From the NCBI GenBank assembly GCA_030247855.1, contig JAPDRN010000077.1, positions 113,466 to 177,465 on the forward strand: 64,000 nucleotides of DNA, written 5' to 3'. Positions 25,602-34,393 of the stretch are shown piece after piece; the stretch's first letter is position 1; every line of letters begins with the position of its first letter. The translations under genes and the position numbers were made by a program. The notes under the pieces are model-generated. The model did not search any database. It saw only the letters and a list, made by a program, of their open reading frames with translations, and was not told the DNA's origin. The stretch comes from Knufia peltigerae. Taxonomy: Eukaryota; Ascomycota; Eurotiomycetes; Chaetothyriales; Trichomeriaceae.

Positions 25602-26873
25602 CTACAGCGTTGCCTGCGCCTGCAGGGTGAACACCCAGCTGTCGGGTCGGCTGGCATAGGCGCCGGGTCGTGCCACGTACTGCACCGCCGGCCGCAGCAC
25701 CAGCCACGGGGCGACCTGCACGCCGTAGTTCAGCTCGACGAACTGCTCGTTGCTCTGCACATCCTTTCCGGTCAGCTGCTGATGGCGGGCGAGCCGGTCG
25801 GAGATGTCCAGCCGGTTCCAGGCCAGGCTGAGCACATCATCCTCGCGCGACGCGATCACGCCACGCCAGCTCAGGCCAGCTTCCCACGAGTAGCGCATCA
25901 GCCCTGTTTTTGCGTCGGCACGGGTGGCCACGCCGAACACCGAGATGCCGCGCACCGTCTCGCCCTCGGGCTTCCACACCCGCTGCGCGGCCTGCACGTA
26001 CGAACCGCCGCGATGGGAGGCGCGAGGCGCGGCCGGATCACCAATATCATCGGCGTTGGAGGTGTCCAGGTAGTAGCCGACCTTGTAGGTACCGCCATAG
26101 TCCTCTCCGGACTTGCCATGGCTGTAGCCCACTTCCACGGGCAGGAACAGGCCGGTCTTTCCCTTTGTCGAAACACGGAAGCCACTGTTGGCCTGCTTGC
26201 GTGTTGGATTGACGTCGTAGATGCCGGTCTGCGCGTACCAGCCTGAAGGATCGTTCCACTTCACCCGCAGGCCCCACTGCCCCGTCGGGTTGTCCAGCCA
26301 CCCGGAGCTGTAGATCGGGCCCAGCGGATGCCCGCATTGGCCGTTGTTGTTGAAGTTGCAGGTGTAGGGCAAGCCGCCGAAATCGTTGCCCATCGAGTAG
26401 AAGCCCCCCTTCAGGCTCAGCCGCTTGTCCAGCAGCAGCCGCTCGTAGGAAAGCTCGTTGAAGCGCAGGTTCTGGCCCTGGCCATAGAAGGCTTGATTCT
26501 GGATATAGGAACCGGTGGACCGCTCGTTGATGGCGTTGCCGAAGCGGTCGGAGAACACCACGCGCAGCGTGCCGTCAAAGCCGAAAGCCTTGCCGGTATC
26601 GATCGTCGCGCCCAGGTCGATGTGTTCGGCGGTGGACCAACCACTGCCCTTGTAACCGTCGCTGTTGACGCCGCTGCCGATCACGATGCGTGCGCTGGGG
26701 GTTACACCACGGTCCTGCAGCCAGAGGCGCGCGGCCCAATCGGCACTCAGCGGCGTCTGTACGATGCTGTCGACCGGCTTGGGTTTGCCAGCGGTGCTCG
26801 ATTCGGCGGCCGAGACCGTCCCGCTGACCGCGAGCAGGAGCAGCCCGATGCCGCTCAAGGAGAGCAGCTTCAT
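25602..26873 (-). CDS. OprB-type carbohydrate-selective porin
   Basis: 423 aa with a signal peptide (MKLLSLSGIGLLLLAVSGTVSA). The mature part is an outer-membrane barrel of the OprB family: SARIVIGSGVNSDGYKG, the Cys pair in LPYTCNFNNNGQCGHPLG, and a last strand ending WVFTLQAQATL. GGAGGG precedes the ATG, which overlaps the stop of the cytochrome gene (ATGA). OprB porins admit sugars or polyols through the outer membrane. Coupling to the dehydrogenase genes suggests it brings that enzyme's substrate into the periplasm. Confidence 0.87.
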   Translation of the reverse strand: MKLLSLSGIGLLLLAVSGTVSAAESSTAGKPKPVDSIVQTPLSADWAARLWLQDRGVTPSARIVIGSGVNSDGYKGSGWSTAEHIDLGATIDTGKAFGFDGTLRVVFSDRFGNAINERSTGSYIQNQAFYGQGQNLRFNELSYERLLLDKRLSLKGGFYSMGNDFGGLPYTCNFNNNGQCGHPLGPIYSSGWLDNPTGQWGLRVKWNDPSGWYAQTGIYDVNPTRKQANSGFRVSTKGKTGLFLPVEVGYSHGKSGEDYGGTYKVGYYLDTSNADDIGDPAAPRASHRGGSYVQAAQRVWKPEGETVRGISVFGVATRADAKTGLMRYSWEAGLSWRGVIASREDDVLSLAWNRLDISDRLARHQQLTGKDVQSNEQFVELNYGVQVAPWLVLRPAVQYVARPGAYASRPDSWVFTLQAQATL

Positions 26874-28267
26874 GCCGCGGCCCTCCTGTCCTTGCGCTTC
26901 TTCCAGGCGCGGCGCGCCAGCAGCACGACGCCGACCAGTGCCAGCACGGCAACGATCAGCATCGGCAGCCACAGTCGCGCGATCTTTGCCAGCAGCGGCT
27001 TCTCGCCGCCGGCGCGGGTCAGCGCCACCTGGGCCTCGGTGACCTGGTCGCCCGGCCCGAACTGTGTGCGCACGTAGGTCGCCACCGCTGCGATATCGGC
27101 GTCACTCAGGTCCTGCACGAACGAGCCCTGCGAGAAATGCGGCATCAACGCATGGTCGCCATGCACATCGCGGTCGATGCCGCCGATGATGGTGGCGATC
27201 AGGTTCTGCGGGCGGGTCATGCCGACGGTGGTGTTGTGTACCAGGGAGGGGTAGTACCCATCTTTGCTGCCCTCGCCCCGCGATCCATGGCAGCTAGCGC
27301 ACAGGCCCGAATACAGCACCCCGCCCGATGCCAGTGCCGCATCCGTGCCGCGTACCGGTTGCTCGCCCGGCGTCGCGGCTGCATCGCCCCAGGCGAAGGC
27401 GGCCCGCGTGGCGTCAGGGTCGGCCACGGCTGGTACCGTGCGCAGATAGGCGACGATGGCGGCGATGTCCTCGTCCTGCAGCTTGGACAGGCTGTTGCTC
27501 ACCGCTTCGGCCATGCCGCCACCGGCCTGCGCCTTGCCGGCGACGCGGCCGGTCTTCAGGTACTGGGCCAGCTCGGCATCGCTCCATCCACCGATACCGC
27601 TGATGGGATGGGAGGTGATGTTGGGCGCGTACCAGTCACCCAGCGAACCGCCCGCAAACGCCTTGCCGCCCACTTCCTGCATCATCAGCCCGCGCGGGCT
27701 GTGGCAGCTGGAGCAATGCGCCAGGCCTTCCACCAGATAGGCGCCGCGATTCCATTGCGCGCTCCTGCCCGCATCGGGCTTGAACGTTTCCTTGTCCAGG
27801 AACAGCAGGTTCCACACCGCCATGGACTGGCGGATGCTGAAGGGGAACGGCAGCTCGGTCGCGTGTGCTTCCTCGTCGACCGGCGCCACGCCCTTCATGA
27901 AGTAGGTATACAGCGCGTGGATGTCCTCGTCGGTCAGCTTGGCATACGAGGTATAGGGCATCGCCGGATACAGGTGGGCGCCATCCTTGCGCACGCCTGC
28001 GCGCACTGCTTTGGCGAAGTCATCTTCGCTGTAGAGGCCGATGCCATGACTCTTGGAGGGCGTGATGTTGCTGGCCCAGATCTCACCCAGCGGGGACGCA
28101 ATCGCGTAGCCGCCGGCATAGGGCTTTCCCTGCCTGGGGCTGGTGTGGCATGCCACGCAATCGGCGGCGACAGAAAGGTAACGCCCGCGTTCGACGACCT
28201 CGTCCGCGTGCACGGACTGGCTGACTGCCGCCAGCATCACCAGGAGGACCGCGGCCAAGGTCTTCAT
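26870..28267 (-). CDS. Triheme cytochrome c subunit of membrane dehydrogenase
   Basis: 465 aa. Signal peptide, then three heme sites: CVACH (37-41), CSSCH (185-189) and CASCH (323-327), each in its own cytochrome c domain with Met ligands further on. A C-terminal hydrophobic helix (about 435-457) and a basic tail anchor it. This is the cytochrome subunit of gluconate/sorbitol/alcohol dehydrogenases and passes electrons to ubiquinone. The start overlaps the flavoprotein stop by 4 bp. It is encoded between the large subunit and the OprB porin genes. Confidence 0.92.
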   Translation of the reverse strand: MKTLAAVLLVMLAAVSQSVHADEVVERGRYLSVAADCVACHTSPRQGKPYAGGYAIASPLGEIWASNITPSKSHGIGLYSEDDFAKAVRAGVRKDGAHLYPAMPYTSYAKLTDEDIHALYTYFMKGVAPVDEEAHATELPFPFSIRQSMAVWNLLFLDKETFKPDAGRSAQWNRGAYLVEGLAHCSSCHSPRGLMMQEVGGKAFAGGSLGDWYAPNITSHPISGIGGWSDAELAQYLKTGRVAGKAQAGGGMAEAVSNSLSKLQDEDIAAIVAYLRTVPAVADPDATRAAFAWGDAAATPGEQPVRGTDAALASGGVLYSGLCASCHGSRGEGSKDGYYPSLVHNTTVGMTRPQNLIATIIGGIDRDVHGDHALMPHFSQGSFVQDLSDADIAAVATYVRTQFGPGDQVTEAQVALTRAGGEKPLLAKIARLWLPMLIVAVLALVGVVLLARRAWKKRKDRRAAA

Positions 28268-29904
28268 GCGGCACGCTCGATGGCATCTGCAGCGCGCAAT
28301 GCCAGTGCGGCCATGGTCAGGGTGCTGTTGACCACGCTGGCCGACACCATCGGGCCGCCGCCGGGAAGCCACAGGTTCGGGTGATCGTGCGCGCGACAAT
28401 CGCCATTGACCACCGAATCGCGCGGGTCCGCGCCCATGATGGTCGAGCCCATGATGTGGTTGTTGGCGTTGAGCGCAGTGGTGATGACGAATTCCTCGGC
28501 GTTGAACAGCGAGCCGATGTGACGCAGCTGTTTGCAGGACTCGTCATAGCCCTTGCGGGCGTAGTCGCCCAGTGAGTAGTGGATATCCGGGCAGGCCAGA
28601 CCATGGCCATCGACCCGTGTCTTCGACAGCGTCAGTCGATTGCTCGGGTCCGGCAGCGGCTCCAGGCTGATCGAAAGATCGACACCGAAGATCGCGCGGC
28701 GGCGGATCTCCGCATCCAGCGCGTCGCCGACCAGGCCCTTCTTCAGGGCCTGGTCGGTGGCGACCGCCACCCGGCTGATGTTGTTGAGGATGATCTTGGT
28801 GGCCGAGTACTGCGAGCGGAAGGCGCCGTCACGCGGACCGACCATGCAGCTGGACTGTGCCGGTCCGCGTCCCAGCCAGATCGGGCGATCGGCGATGAAC
28901 GAGCAGTGGAAGCCGGAATGGTCGAGCATGTTGCGCCCCACCTGGTCGGAACTGTTGGCGATGCCGTTGGGGTTCTGCTCGTTGGCGGCAAGCAGCAGCA
29001 GGCGTGGCGTCTCCAGCGCGTTGCAGGCGATCACGAAACTGCGGCCGGTGGCCTTGTGGCTGACTTTGTTGTTGTCGTACCAGTGGATGGCCGTCACCCG
29101 GTTCTGCGCGTCGGTGTCGATCTTGTAGGCCACCGCTTCGGCCAGCACCTGCGCACCCAGTTTCTCGGCCGCTTCGATGGTGTGGATGCCGTTGTACATC
29201 GCGCCGATCGGGCAGATCGGCTGGCAGTTGTTGTTGCCGCAGCAGGCCGGCCGATCATTCCACGGCGTGACCATGCGACCCTGCGGAATGGGCACCAGGT
29301 TGTAGCCGTGCGGATTGACCACCTCGGCGAACACCTTGTCACCGTTCCCCCAGGGGATCATGTCGGCCAGGTAGGGTTTGGATCGCTCGGCGGGGCTCTG
29401 CTTGCCCGGGTCGTTCGGCCCGGAGACGCCCATGGCCTCTTCCGCGCGGCAGTAGTAGGGCTCGATGTCGTCGTAGCTGATCGGCCAGTCGCGCCCTACC
29501 CCATAGGTGGACTGCATCTTGAAATCCACCGGCAGGTGGCGCCAGCAGGAGGCGGCCCAGTGCCAGGTGGTGCCGCCCACGGCCTTGATGAAGCCTTGAT
29601 GGAAGCTGTTGGCATCGGGGCCGGTCAGGCCGACGTAGTCGTTGGCCGGGAAGTACAGCGGCGCGGTGGCGAGCGGTGACTGCGGATACGGTCCCTGGAA
29701 ATCGCTGCCGATGCGTCGCTCGAAGCTGACGTTGCGCCAGTTTTCGACGACGTCGGATCGATGCAGGCGGGGGCCGGCCTCAAGGACCAGAACCGATTTT
29801 CCGGCACGAACCAACTGGTGGGCGATCAATGCGCCGACGACGCCCGAACCGACGATCACAACATCGGCATCGGCATCGCCATCACGGAAAACCGGAGCTT
29901 TCAT
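28264..29904 (-). CDS. GMC-type FAD dehydrogenase, large subunit
   Basis: About 546 aa. N-terminal Rossmann FAD loop VVIVGSGVVGALIAHQ, then VLEAG. The middle holds CCGNNNCQPICPIGAMY, the Cys-rich motif linked to a 3Fe-4S cluster in fructose and glucose dehydrogenases. The C-terminus has the GMC His/Asn region (NNHIMGSTIMG, HDHPNLWLPGGG). It has no signal and is probably carried out by the Tat signal of its small subunit. The ATG at 29904 is preferred over a TTG at 29922. The substrate is a sugar, polyol or sugar acid; sequence alone does not say which. Confidence 0.9.
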   Translation of the reverse strand: MKAPVFRDGDADADVVIVGSGVVGALIAHQLVRAGKSVLVLEAGPRLHRSDVVENWRNVSFERRIGSDFQGPYPQSPLATAPLYFPANDYVGLTGPDANSFHQGFIKAVGGTTWHWAASCWRHLPVDFKMQSTYGVGRDWPISYDDIEPYYCRAEEAMGVSGPNDPGKQSPAERSKPYLADMIPWGNGDKVFAEVVNPHGYNLVPIPQGRMVTPWNDRPACCGNNNCQPICPIGAMYNGIHTIEAAEKLGAQVLAEAVAYKIDTDAQNRVTAIHWYDNNKVSHKATGRSFVIACNALETPRLLLLAANEQNPNGIANSSDQVGRNMLDHSGFHCSFIADRPIWLGRGPAQSSCMVGPRDGAFRSQYSATKIILNNISRVAVATDQALKKGLVGDALDAEIRRRAIFGVDLSISLEPLPDPSNRLTLSKTRVDGHGLACPDIHYSLGDYARKGYDESCKQLRHIGSLFNAEEFVITTALNANNHIMGSTIMGADPRDSVVNGDCRAHDHPNLWLPGGGPMVSASVVNSTLTMAALALRAADAIERAA

Positions 29905-29949
29905 GAGGGGAATCCATATCAATTGCAGGAAAAAGGTGGAAGCGCAGGC

Positions 29950-30483
29950 TCAGCCGTGCGCACGTACCGCTGACGGTGGATCGGCCGTCCACCACGCAGG
30001 GCCGCCTTGTGCGTAGGTCGGCGGGAACAGCCCATCGTCCACGGGGCGCTGCATCAGCGCGTCGCGATAGGAAACGGTGATGGCCTGCGGACCCTTGCCG
30101 ACGCTGCCGGTGTACCAAGCGGTGATGATGGCCAGTGCTGTCGGGCGTGCATCGCCTGCCGACGCCAGCAGTGCTTCAGGGCCTTGTACCTGTTGCGCCT
30201 TCGCCGCGAGTGCCGGGAACTGGGCGTGCATCTCGGGATGCAGTTTGGCGAATGCGGCTTCGATGCGCCCGGCGGTCGCCGGATCGAGATCGGCCTTGCC
30301 CGTCAGCGCCTGCGAGAGCTGCAGAAAGCGCCCATCCCCCCGCTCCACAGGCGCGGCGCTGGCAGCGGTTGCAGGCGCCTTGCCGTTGCAGGCCACCAGC
30401 AGCGAAGCAGAGCCGACAGCCAGCAGGAACGTTCTGCGCGTCAGGCCGTGCCCACTCCCTTCCAATCCCTCGGGAAAACTCAT
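29950..30483 (-). CDS. Tat-exported small subunit of the FAD dehydrogenase
   Basis: 177 aa with a twin-arginine signal (GLTRRTFLLAVGSASLLVAC). The mature part resembles the gamma / FAD-SLDH small subunit family (FLQLSQALTGKADLDP, WYTGSVGKGPQAITYRDAL-like end). The small subunit escorts and stabilises the GMC flavoprotein encoded 45 bp downstream. The ATG at 30483 is chosen because it begins the Tat peptide. The VAC after the core could be a lipobox. Confidence 0.85.
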   Translation of the reverse strand: MSFPEGLEGSGHGLTRRTFLLAVGSASLLVACNGKAPATAASAAPVERGDGRFLQLSQALTGKADLDPATAGRIEAAFAKLHPEMHAQFPALAAKAQQVQGPEALLASAGDARPTALAIITAWYTGSVGKGPQAITVSYRDALMQRPVDDGLFPPTYAQGGPAWWTADPPSAVRAHG

Positions 30484-30730
30484 GATGTGGACTCCTGATG
30501 CGTCACTTCTTCGGCTGCCCCTGACCGCGACGCGGGGGGCACCTACAGGGGCAACTTTAACGCACCTGCTCGTCGTCGCGGGGTGAGCGAAAGCGGCCGC
30601 CGGTAGCTGCATCAGTGCGGCTTTTCAGGGTGCGGGCGAGATGTCGCAGCCGCTTGCGCCGCCCTTTCGTCACGCTTGGCAGACGCGCTCAGCGCTAGAA
30701 ACAAGGGGAATTCCACTCTGGAGGTTGGCC

Positions 30731-30970
30731 ATGCGGGTATTGCTGCTCTGTGCCGTGGGAGCGCTGGCGCTGTCAGCCTGCGACCAAAGCGAACGGGCCG
30801 ATCAGGCACAGCATGCCGACACGGTTCGGCAAACCCCGCCAGCGGCCGGCGAGCCGGCACGCAACGTACCCGGCGGTGGAAGTGGCACTGCCGCCTCCGA
30901 AGAACAGGGCTCGGGAGCAGGCACTGCCAGCGGCACAGAGGCGCCGCCACAGCCACCGCCGAAGCGCTAG
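30731..30970 (+). CDS. Small lipoprotein
   Basis: 79 aa: MRVLLLCAVGALALSACDQ is a lipoprotein signal with lipobox LSAC. The rest is short, polar and low-complexity (Gly, Ser, Pro and Glu rich, ending PPQPPPKR), suggesting an unstructured envelope peptide. GGAGG lies 6 bases before the ATG. It is divergent from the dehydrogenase operon. No function recognised. Confidence 0.72.
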   Translation: MRVLLLCAVGALALSACDQSERADQAQHADTVRQTPPAAGEPARNVPGGGSGTAASEEQGSGAGTASGTEAPPQPPPKR

Positions 30971-31240
30971 GCCCTGCCGGGTGCTCCTCCCATCGGGGCG
31001 CCGCTGAACAATCGAAACTGCCCGGCCCTGGCAAGCACGATGCGGACGAAGGGCATCCAGTCAACGCCGACAGGGAGTAACTATTGGGCATCCACGTGTA
31101 GATGTCCGATGCAAACGATACGCCCCTTGTTGCTGCCGTCAGGTTGCAGCGCGATGAGGGGCGTCTCGTCTCCCACGCTCCGGCAAGAACGTCCAGCCAG
31201 GGGTGGTTCTCGCTATGGACTGTCGTGTGTCATGGCCATC
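30971..31240. other. Non-coding stretch with a possible decayed gene fragment
   Basis: On the minus strand, 31081-31212 is open and reads like coding sequence near its end (TPLIALQPDGSNKGRIVCI), while an overlapping frame just upstream reads ENHPWLDVLAGAWE. Together they suggest a short gene broken by a frameshift. No start with a ribosome binding site is visible. This lies next to the broken BLUF gene. Confidence 0.3.
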
Positions 31241-31749
31241 TCATAGCGGGTGAAGTCGATAGAGCCGTGCTGGCGAATGACCGCAATCACCGAGTGCGGT
31301 TTTCAGCAGCGGGCGAAGAACAGCATGCCGATAGGGCTCCGCAGCCGCGCGCAGCAGATCCATGCCCGTGGCAGCGGTGGACTCACTGGTGTCCTCGCGC
31401 TGGGTAAAACCGGTCCGGTCCGCGCTGACCAATCGCTTCAACTCTGCCGGTTCCATTTGCAGCCAACGCATGGGCCAGGAAGGCATGCGTCTCTGCCCGA
31501 CCCTGCCACGCTGCAGTTCAATCAGACCGCAGTGGCTGGTGGCACCCAGTACCCGCGAAGGCCATCGTCCGGACCTTCCATGTATTGCACAAAGCGCTCA
31601 CCATCGACCAGCAGTACGCCGGTAACGCCAGCATTCCGGTTGAAACGAAGCGTCATCGACGATTTCGCACGGCTTTCCCCCGGCCTGGTCCGGCCGGCAG
31701 CGATGTCAGCGGCGGCTTCGCTGGTATACACGACGGTTCTGATGGGCAC
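31241..31749 (-). pseudogene. BLUF blue-light photoreceptor, frameshifted
   Basis: The GTG at 31749 follows a strong AGGGAGGT site and opens a BLUF domain: RTVVYTSEAA with the flavin-contacting Tyr, NRNAGVTGVLLVDGERFVQYMEGPDDGL with the conserved Asn/Gln. After GL the frame goes out (to a stop at 31522), while the expected continuation, HCGLIELQRGRVGQ then MPSWPMRWLQMEP and the C-terminal cap helices, lies in another frame down to 31241. The break is near 31558-31562. So the light-sensing N-terminus and cap are in different frames. Natural mutation or a sequencing error near the assembly gap are both possible. Confidence 0.75.
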
Positions 31750-32028
31750 GCTCGACCTCCCTGGTATGGGCGCACGACCGTATTAGATGGCCGGTTCAGG
31801 CGCCTCTGTCGCGGTAGCTGGAAATACAGTGATTCAGTGGAATGTGAAAAATGGACCCGGACGAAACAACCCTGAAGCCGGCTCCCGAGCGCGCGGCATG
31901 GGTGACGTGAGGGACATGCATGCATCTGCGTGCCCGATGCGCATCCGCCGTTCACTGCGTCTACGCCGCACCCCAACACCGACCGGGATAGCCTCATCGC
32001 TCCTTTCCAGTTCCAACCGGAGTGAATC

Positions 32029-32526
32029 ATGGCCATCAAGACCGCTGAAGACCTCTTCATCCATGAACTGTCTGACATCTACAGCGCGGAGAAGCAGCTC
32101 ACCAAGGCACTGCCGCGTCTGGCCCGGGCTGCCGAAAACCCGCAGCTCGCCACTGCATTCGAGACGCATCTGGAAGAGACCCAAGGCCAGATCGAGCGCA
32201 TCGACCAGATCGTCGAGGTGCTGGGCATCCGCCTCAAGCGAATCAAGTGCGCGGCGATGGAAGGTCTGGTGGAAGAGGGCAAGGATGTCATCGACAGCAT
32301 CGAGAAAGGCCCGGTCCGCGATGCGGCACTGATCGGCGGCGCGCAGAAGGTTGAACACTACGAAATCGCCTCCTACGGCACCATCGCCGCGCTGGCCAAG
32401 CAGCTGGGATACAAGGACGCCTTGCCATTGCTGCTGGAAACGCTGGAAGAAGAAAAAGCCACCGACGAGAAGCTGACCCTGCTGGCCAAGGGCGGCGGCA
32501 ACGCCAAGGCCGCCCAGGCCGCGTAA
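32029..32526 (+). CDS. DUF892 / YciF-like ferritin-fold protein
   Basis: 165 aa. The N-terminus MAIKTAEDLFIHELSDIYSAEKQL is the DUF892 signature, and the Glu/His pattern over four helices (LSDIYSAEKQL, HLEETQGQIERI, KVEHYEIASYGT, TLEEEKATDEKL) gives a ferritin-like di-iron bundle. YciF-type proteins are stress-induced. GGAGTGAATC precedes the ATG. The 279 bp upstream hold no gene and presumably the promoter. Confidence 0.88.
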   Translation: MAIKTAEDLFIHELSDIYSAEKQLTKALPRLARAAENPQLATAFETHLEETQGQIERIDQIVEVLGIRLKRIKCAAMEGLVEEGKDVIDSIEKGPVRDAALIGGAQKVEHYEIASYGTIAALAKQLGYKDALPLLLETLEEEKATDEKLTLLAKGGGNAKAAQAA

Positions 32527-32566
32527 GCGAGGGTGTATCCCATATCGGGCCCACGCGCCGCTCCCC

Positions 32567-32646
32567 AGGGGCGGCGCGCTTCTTCGAAGGGGTGAGCCGT
32601 GCATCCTGATGCTCTCGGATGGGCCGCCACCACCGTGCTGATGGCC
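32567..32646 (+). repeat. 80-bp copy on the left side of the assembly gap
   Basis: Bases 32567-32646 are identical to 32744-32823. The copy ends exactly at the first N, and the second begins right after the last N. This is what results when two contigs sharing an 80-bp end overlap are scaffolded instead of merged. Confidence 0.9.
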
Positions 32647-32743
32647 NNNNNNNNNNNNNNNNNNNNNNNNNNNNNNNNNNNNNNNNNNNNNNNNNNNNNN
32701 NNNNNNNNNNNNNNNNNNNNNNNNNNNNNNNNNNNNNNNNNNN
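32647..32743. other. Assembly gap of 97 N
   Basis: Unknown sequence. The identical 80-bp flanks make it likely that the true gap length is zero and that one flank copy plus the N run should be removed. Confidence 0.95.
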
Positions 32744-32823
32744 AGGGGCGGCGCGCTTCTTCGAAGGGGTGAGCCGTGCATCCTGATGCTCTCGGATGGG
32801 CCGCCACCACCGTGCTGATGGCC
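32744..32823 (+). repeat. 80-bp copy on the right side of the assembly gap
   Basis: Identical to 32567-32646. It contains the GTG start and first 16 codons of the small membrane protein at 32776; the left copy holds the same start at 32599 but is cut by the N run. Confidence 0.9.
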
Positions 32824-33054
32824 ACCCTGGTCCGGCAGATGATCAAGCAGTGGCAGTCGCCTCACCCGGAAACCGTCTCCAGGTGGCTCTTCATCGGGCA
32901 GATGACGGCCTCGACACTGTTTACGATCTACAGCGCACTGCTGGGTGCCACGGTGTTCGTGGTTACCAACCTCCTGTTGCTGGTGACAGCGCTGATCGGG
33001 CAGCTGTTGGCATGGCGCCGCAAGCGCACAGCGACTTTGCCGCCACCTGGGTGA
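32776..33054 (+). CDS. Small PQ-loop (SemiSWEET-like) membrane protein
   Basis: 92 aa with three hydrophobic segments: LGWAATTVLMATLVRQM, the segment around FIGQMTASTLFTIYSALLG, and VFVVTNLLLLVTALIGQLL. Size and layout match the SemiSWEET/MtN3 half-transporters, though the PQ motif itself is not exact. The GTG at 32776 has GAAGGGGTG upstream. The 5' end is duplicated across the assembly gap, but this copy is complete. Substrate unknown. Confidence 0.7.
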   Translation: MHPDALGWAATTVLMATLVRQMIKQWQSPHPETVSRWLFIGQMTASTLFTIYSALLGATVFVVTNLLLLVTALIGQLLAWRRKRTATLPPPG

Positions 33055-33208
33055 GGAATGGACATCGTGTCAACGCGGGCTGGATGGGGCTGCTCACACG
33101 GTTGTACCTGCCGTTGCCTGCCCTTCGCAACGCGGGCCACGAGATGGAGGTGTACATGCAGCACGACCATGAAGAACTGCCCCGCCCCGGATGCCCCGGT
33201 CACTCCCG

Positions 33209-33660
33209 TCAGCGACGGTTGCGCTTCTTCGTTCCCGGCGCCCCCGACGCAACCCGATAGTCGACCTGGCACTCCGGGCAGAAGAAGGTCCGTCGATGCG
33301 TGGTGCCCATGTAGACCTTGCTGACCGGACCACCACAGCTGGGGCATGTCCGCCGAGTGTGTACCAGCCAGTGCTTCTTCAGTTCAGACTCGCGCTTCCA
33401 GCGCAGGAAGTCGAAACTGTACTCACGGGCCTGCTTGATCAGTTCGGTAAGCTTGCGCGGCGGAAGGTCGCAAATGTGGTTGGCCGGATGGGCACGGATG
33501 CGAAACAGCACCTCGTTCTTGATGATGTTGCCCACGCCGGAGAACAGCCTCTGATCCAGCAGAGCGTCACAGAGCAGGACATCGGGCATCGACTTCAGAC
33601 GACGGCGTGCGAGCCTGGGATCCCACAGGTCACTCAGAGGCTGGCTGTGACCATGGCGCC
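33209..33660 (-). pseudogene. Nei/Fpg DNA glycosylase, N-terminal half missing
   Basis: The frame encodes only the C-terminal half of an endonuclease VIII-like enzyme: the linker LSDLWDPRLARRRL, the helix-two-turn-helix region (LLDQRLFSGVGNIIKNEVLF) and the zinc finger (CPSCGGPV ... FFCPECQVDYR). The catalytic N-terminal Pro-Glu domain (about 120 residues) is absent. Going upstream the homology stops near 33655 and the frame continues into unrelated sequence overlapping the next gene. It looks like a deletion joined the 3' half of nei to another gene. A 126-aa product from the ATG at 33589 would bind DNA at most. Confidence 0.75.
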
Positions 33661-33981
33661 TGCCGCCGGCTGTCTCATCGGCACCGGTTGGCCGTTGCGC
33701 GGTGCAACCCGATCGTGGGTGGCGGCCAGGACCTGGTTCACCCGATGAATCATGCCACGGCCACCGGGTTCGATGCCGATGATGTAGACAAAGCGGCCGT
33801 CACAGCGTGACTGCGCCGATTCGAGTCCCTCCGTTTCGGAAAGCACGCGTTTCAGTGCCTTCACCCATGCCCTGGCCGGAGCCGATGCCAGCTCCATCAC
33901 CACCGCGGTTTCCCCACAGTCCAGCGGCAACACTTCCACGCGCAGGATGCGTGGCGTCTTGACGGTCACAGCGTTACCCAT
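33634..33981 (-). CDS. Hypothetical protein, possibly truncated
   Basis: 115 aa from an ATG at 33981 preceded by AAGGAGGA, an excellent ribosome binding site. The core reads ILRVEVLPLDCGETAVVMELASAP, then RFVYIIGIEPGGRGMIHRVNQVLAA. I do not recognise the family. Its last codons overlap the broken nei frame, so its C-terminus may come from the same deletion junction. An upstream ATG at 34032 is rejected for lack of a ribosome binding site. Confidence 0.6.
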   Translation of the reverse strand: MGNAVTVKTPRILRVEVLPLDCGETAVVMELASAPARAWVKALKRVLSETEGLESAQSRCDGRFVYIIGIEPGGRGMIHRVNQVLAATHDRVAPRNGQPVPMRQPAAGAMVTASL

Positions 33982-34393
33982 TGTCAATCCTCCTTGGCAA
34001 ACGACGGCGGAAGTATCCACGCCCGATGCCAAGGCGCCGTCAAGAATCCATGGGCGTTGTGTGCAGGTCTCGCCTGGCTTGGCGACGTGCAGGCGGCGGT
34101 CACGCCACTAGCAGTTCTTCCTTTCATGCAGGGCTGTCCTGATCTGACAGAGGCCCAGTGCTTGCGCGCAGTCACACCTTGGCACTTTGGTCGTTGACCT
34201 GTTGACGACAAAAAATGACGCTAACGACACCGCGACTACTTTCGTGATGCCTGCGCGCGGTCGAGATCCCGTGCGATGCCGGCCATGGCCGGGTCGCGTC
34301 CCCAGTACCTGTCACCGCATCGTCCTTCACACGGAAAGGCCTGGCCTGCCGTGGTGGACGACTGCGCCCTGCCCATACCCATGGAGATCCGCA
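33982..34393. other. 412-bp stretch without a supported gene
   Basis: It holds the divergent control regions of the hypothetical gene at 33634 and the nuclease at 34394, with an A-rich stretch near 34208. Open frames exist on both strands but none has a ribosome binding site or recognisable motif. Confidence 0.5.

Noticed and set aside
32567..32823. Direct repeat taken as a mobile-element target duplication or recombination site
   Set aside because: The copies end exactly at the N run on both sides, which is the mark of unmerged contig ends.
33994..34197. 67-codon plus-strand frame upstream of the nuclease
   Set aside because: No ribosome binding site, no motif, and unrelated to the neighbours.
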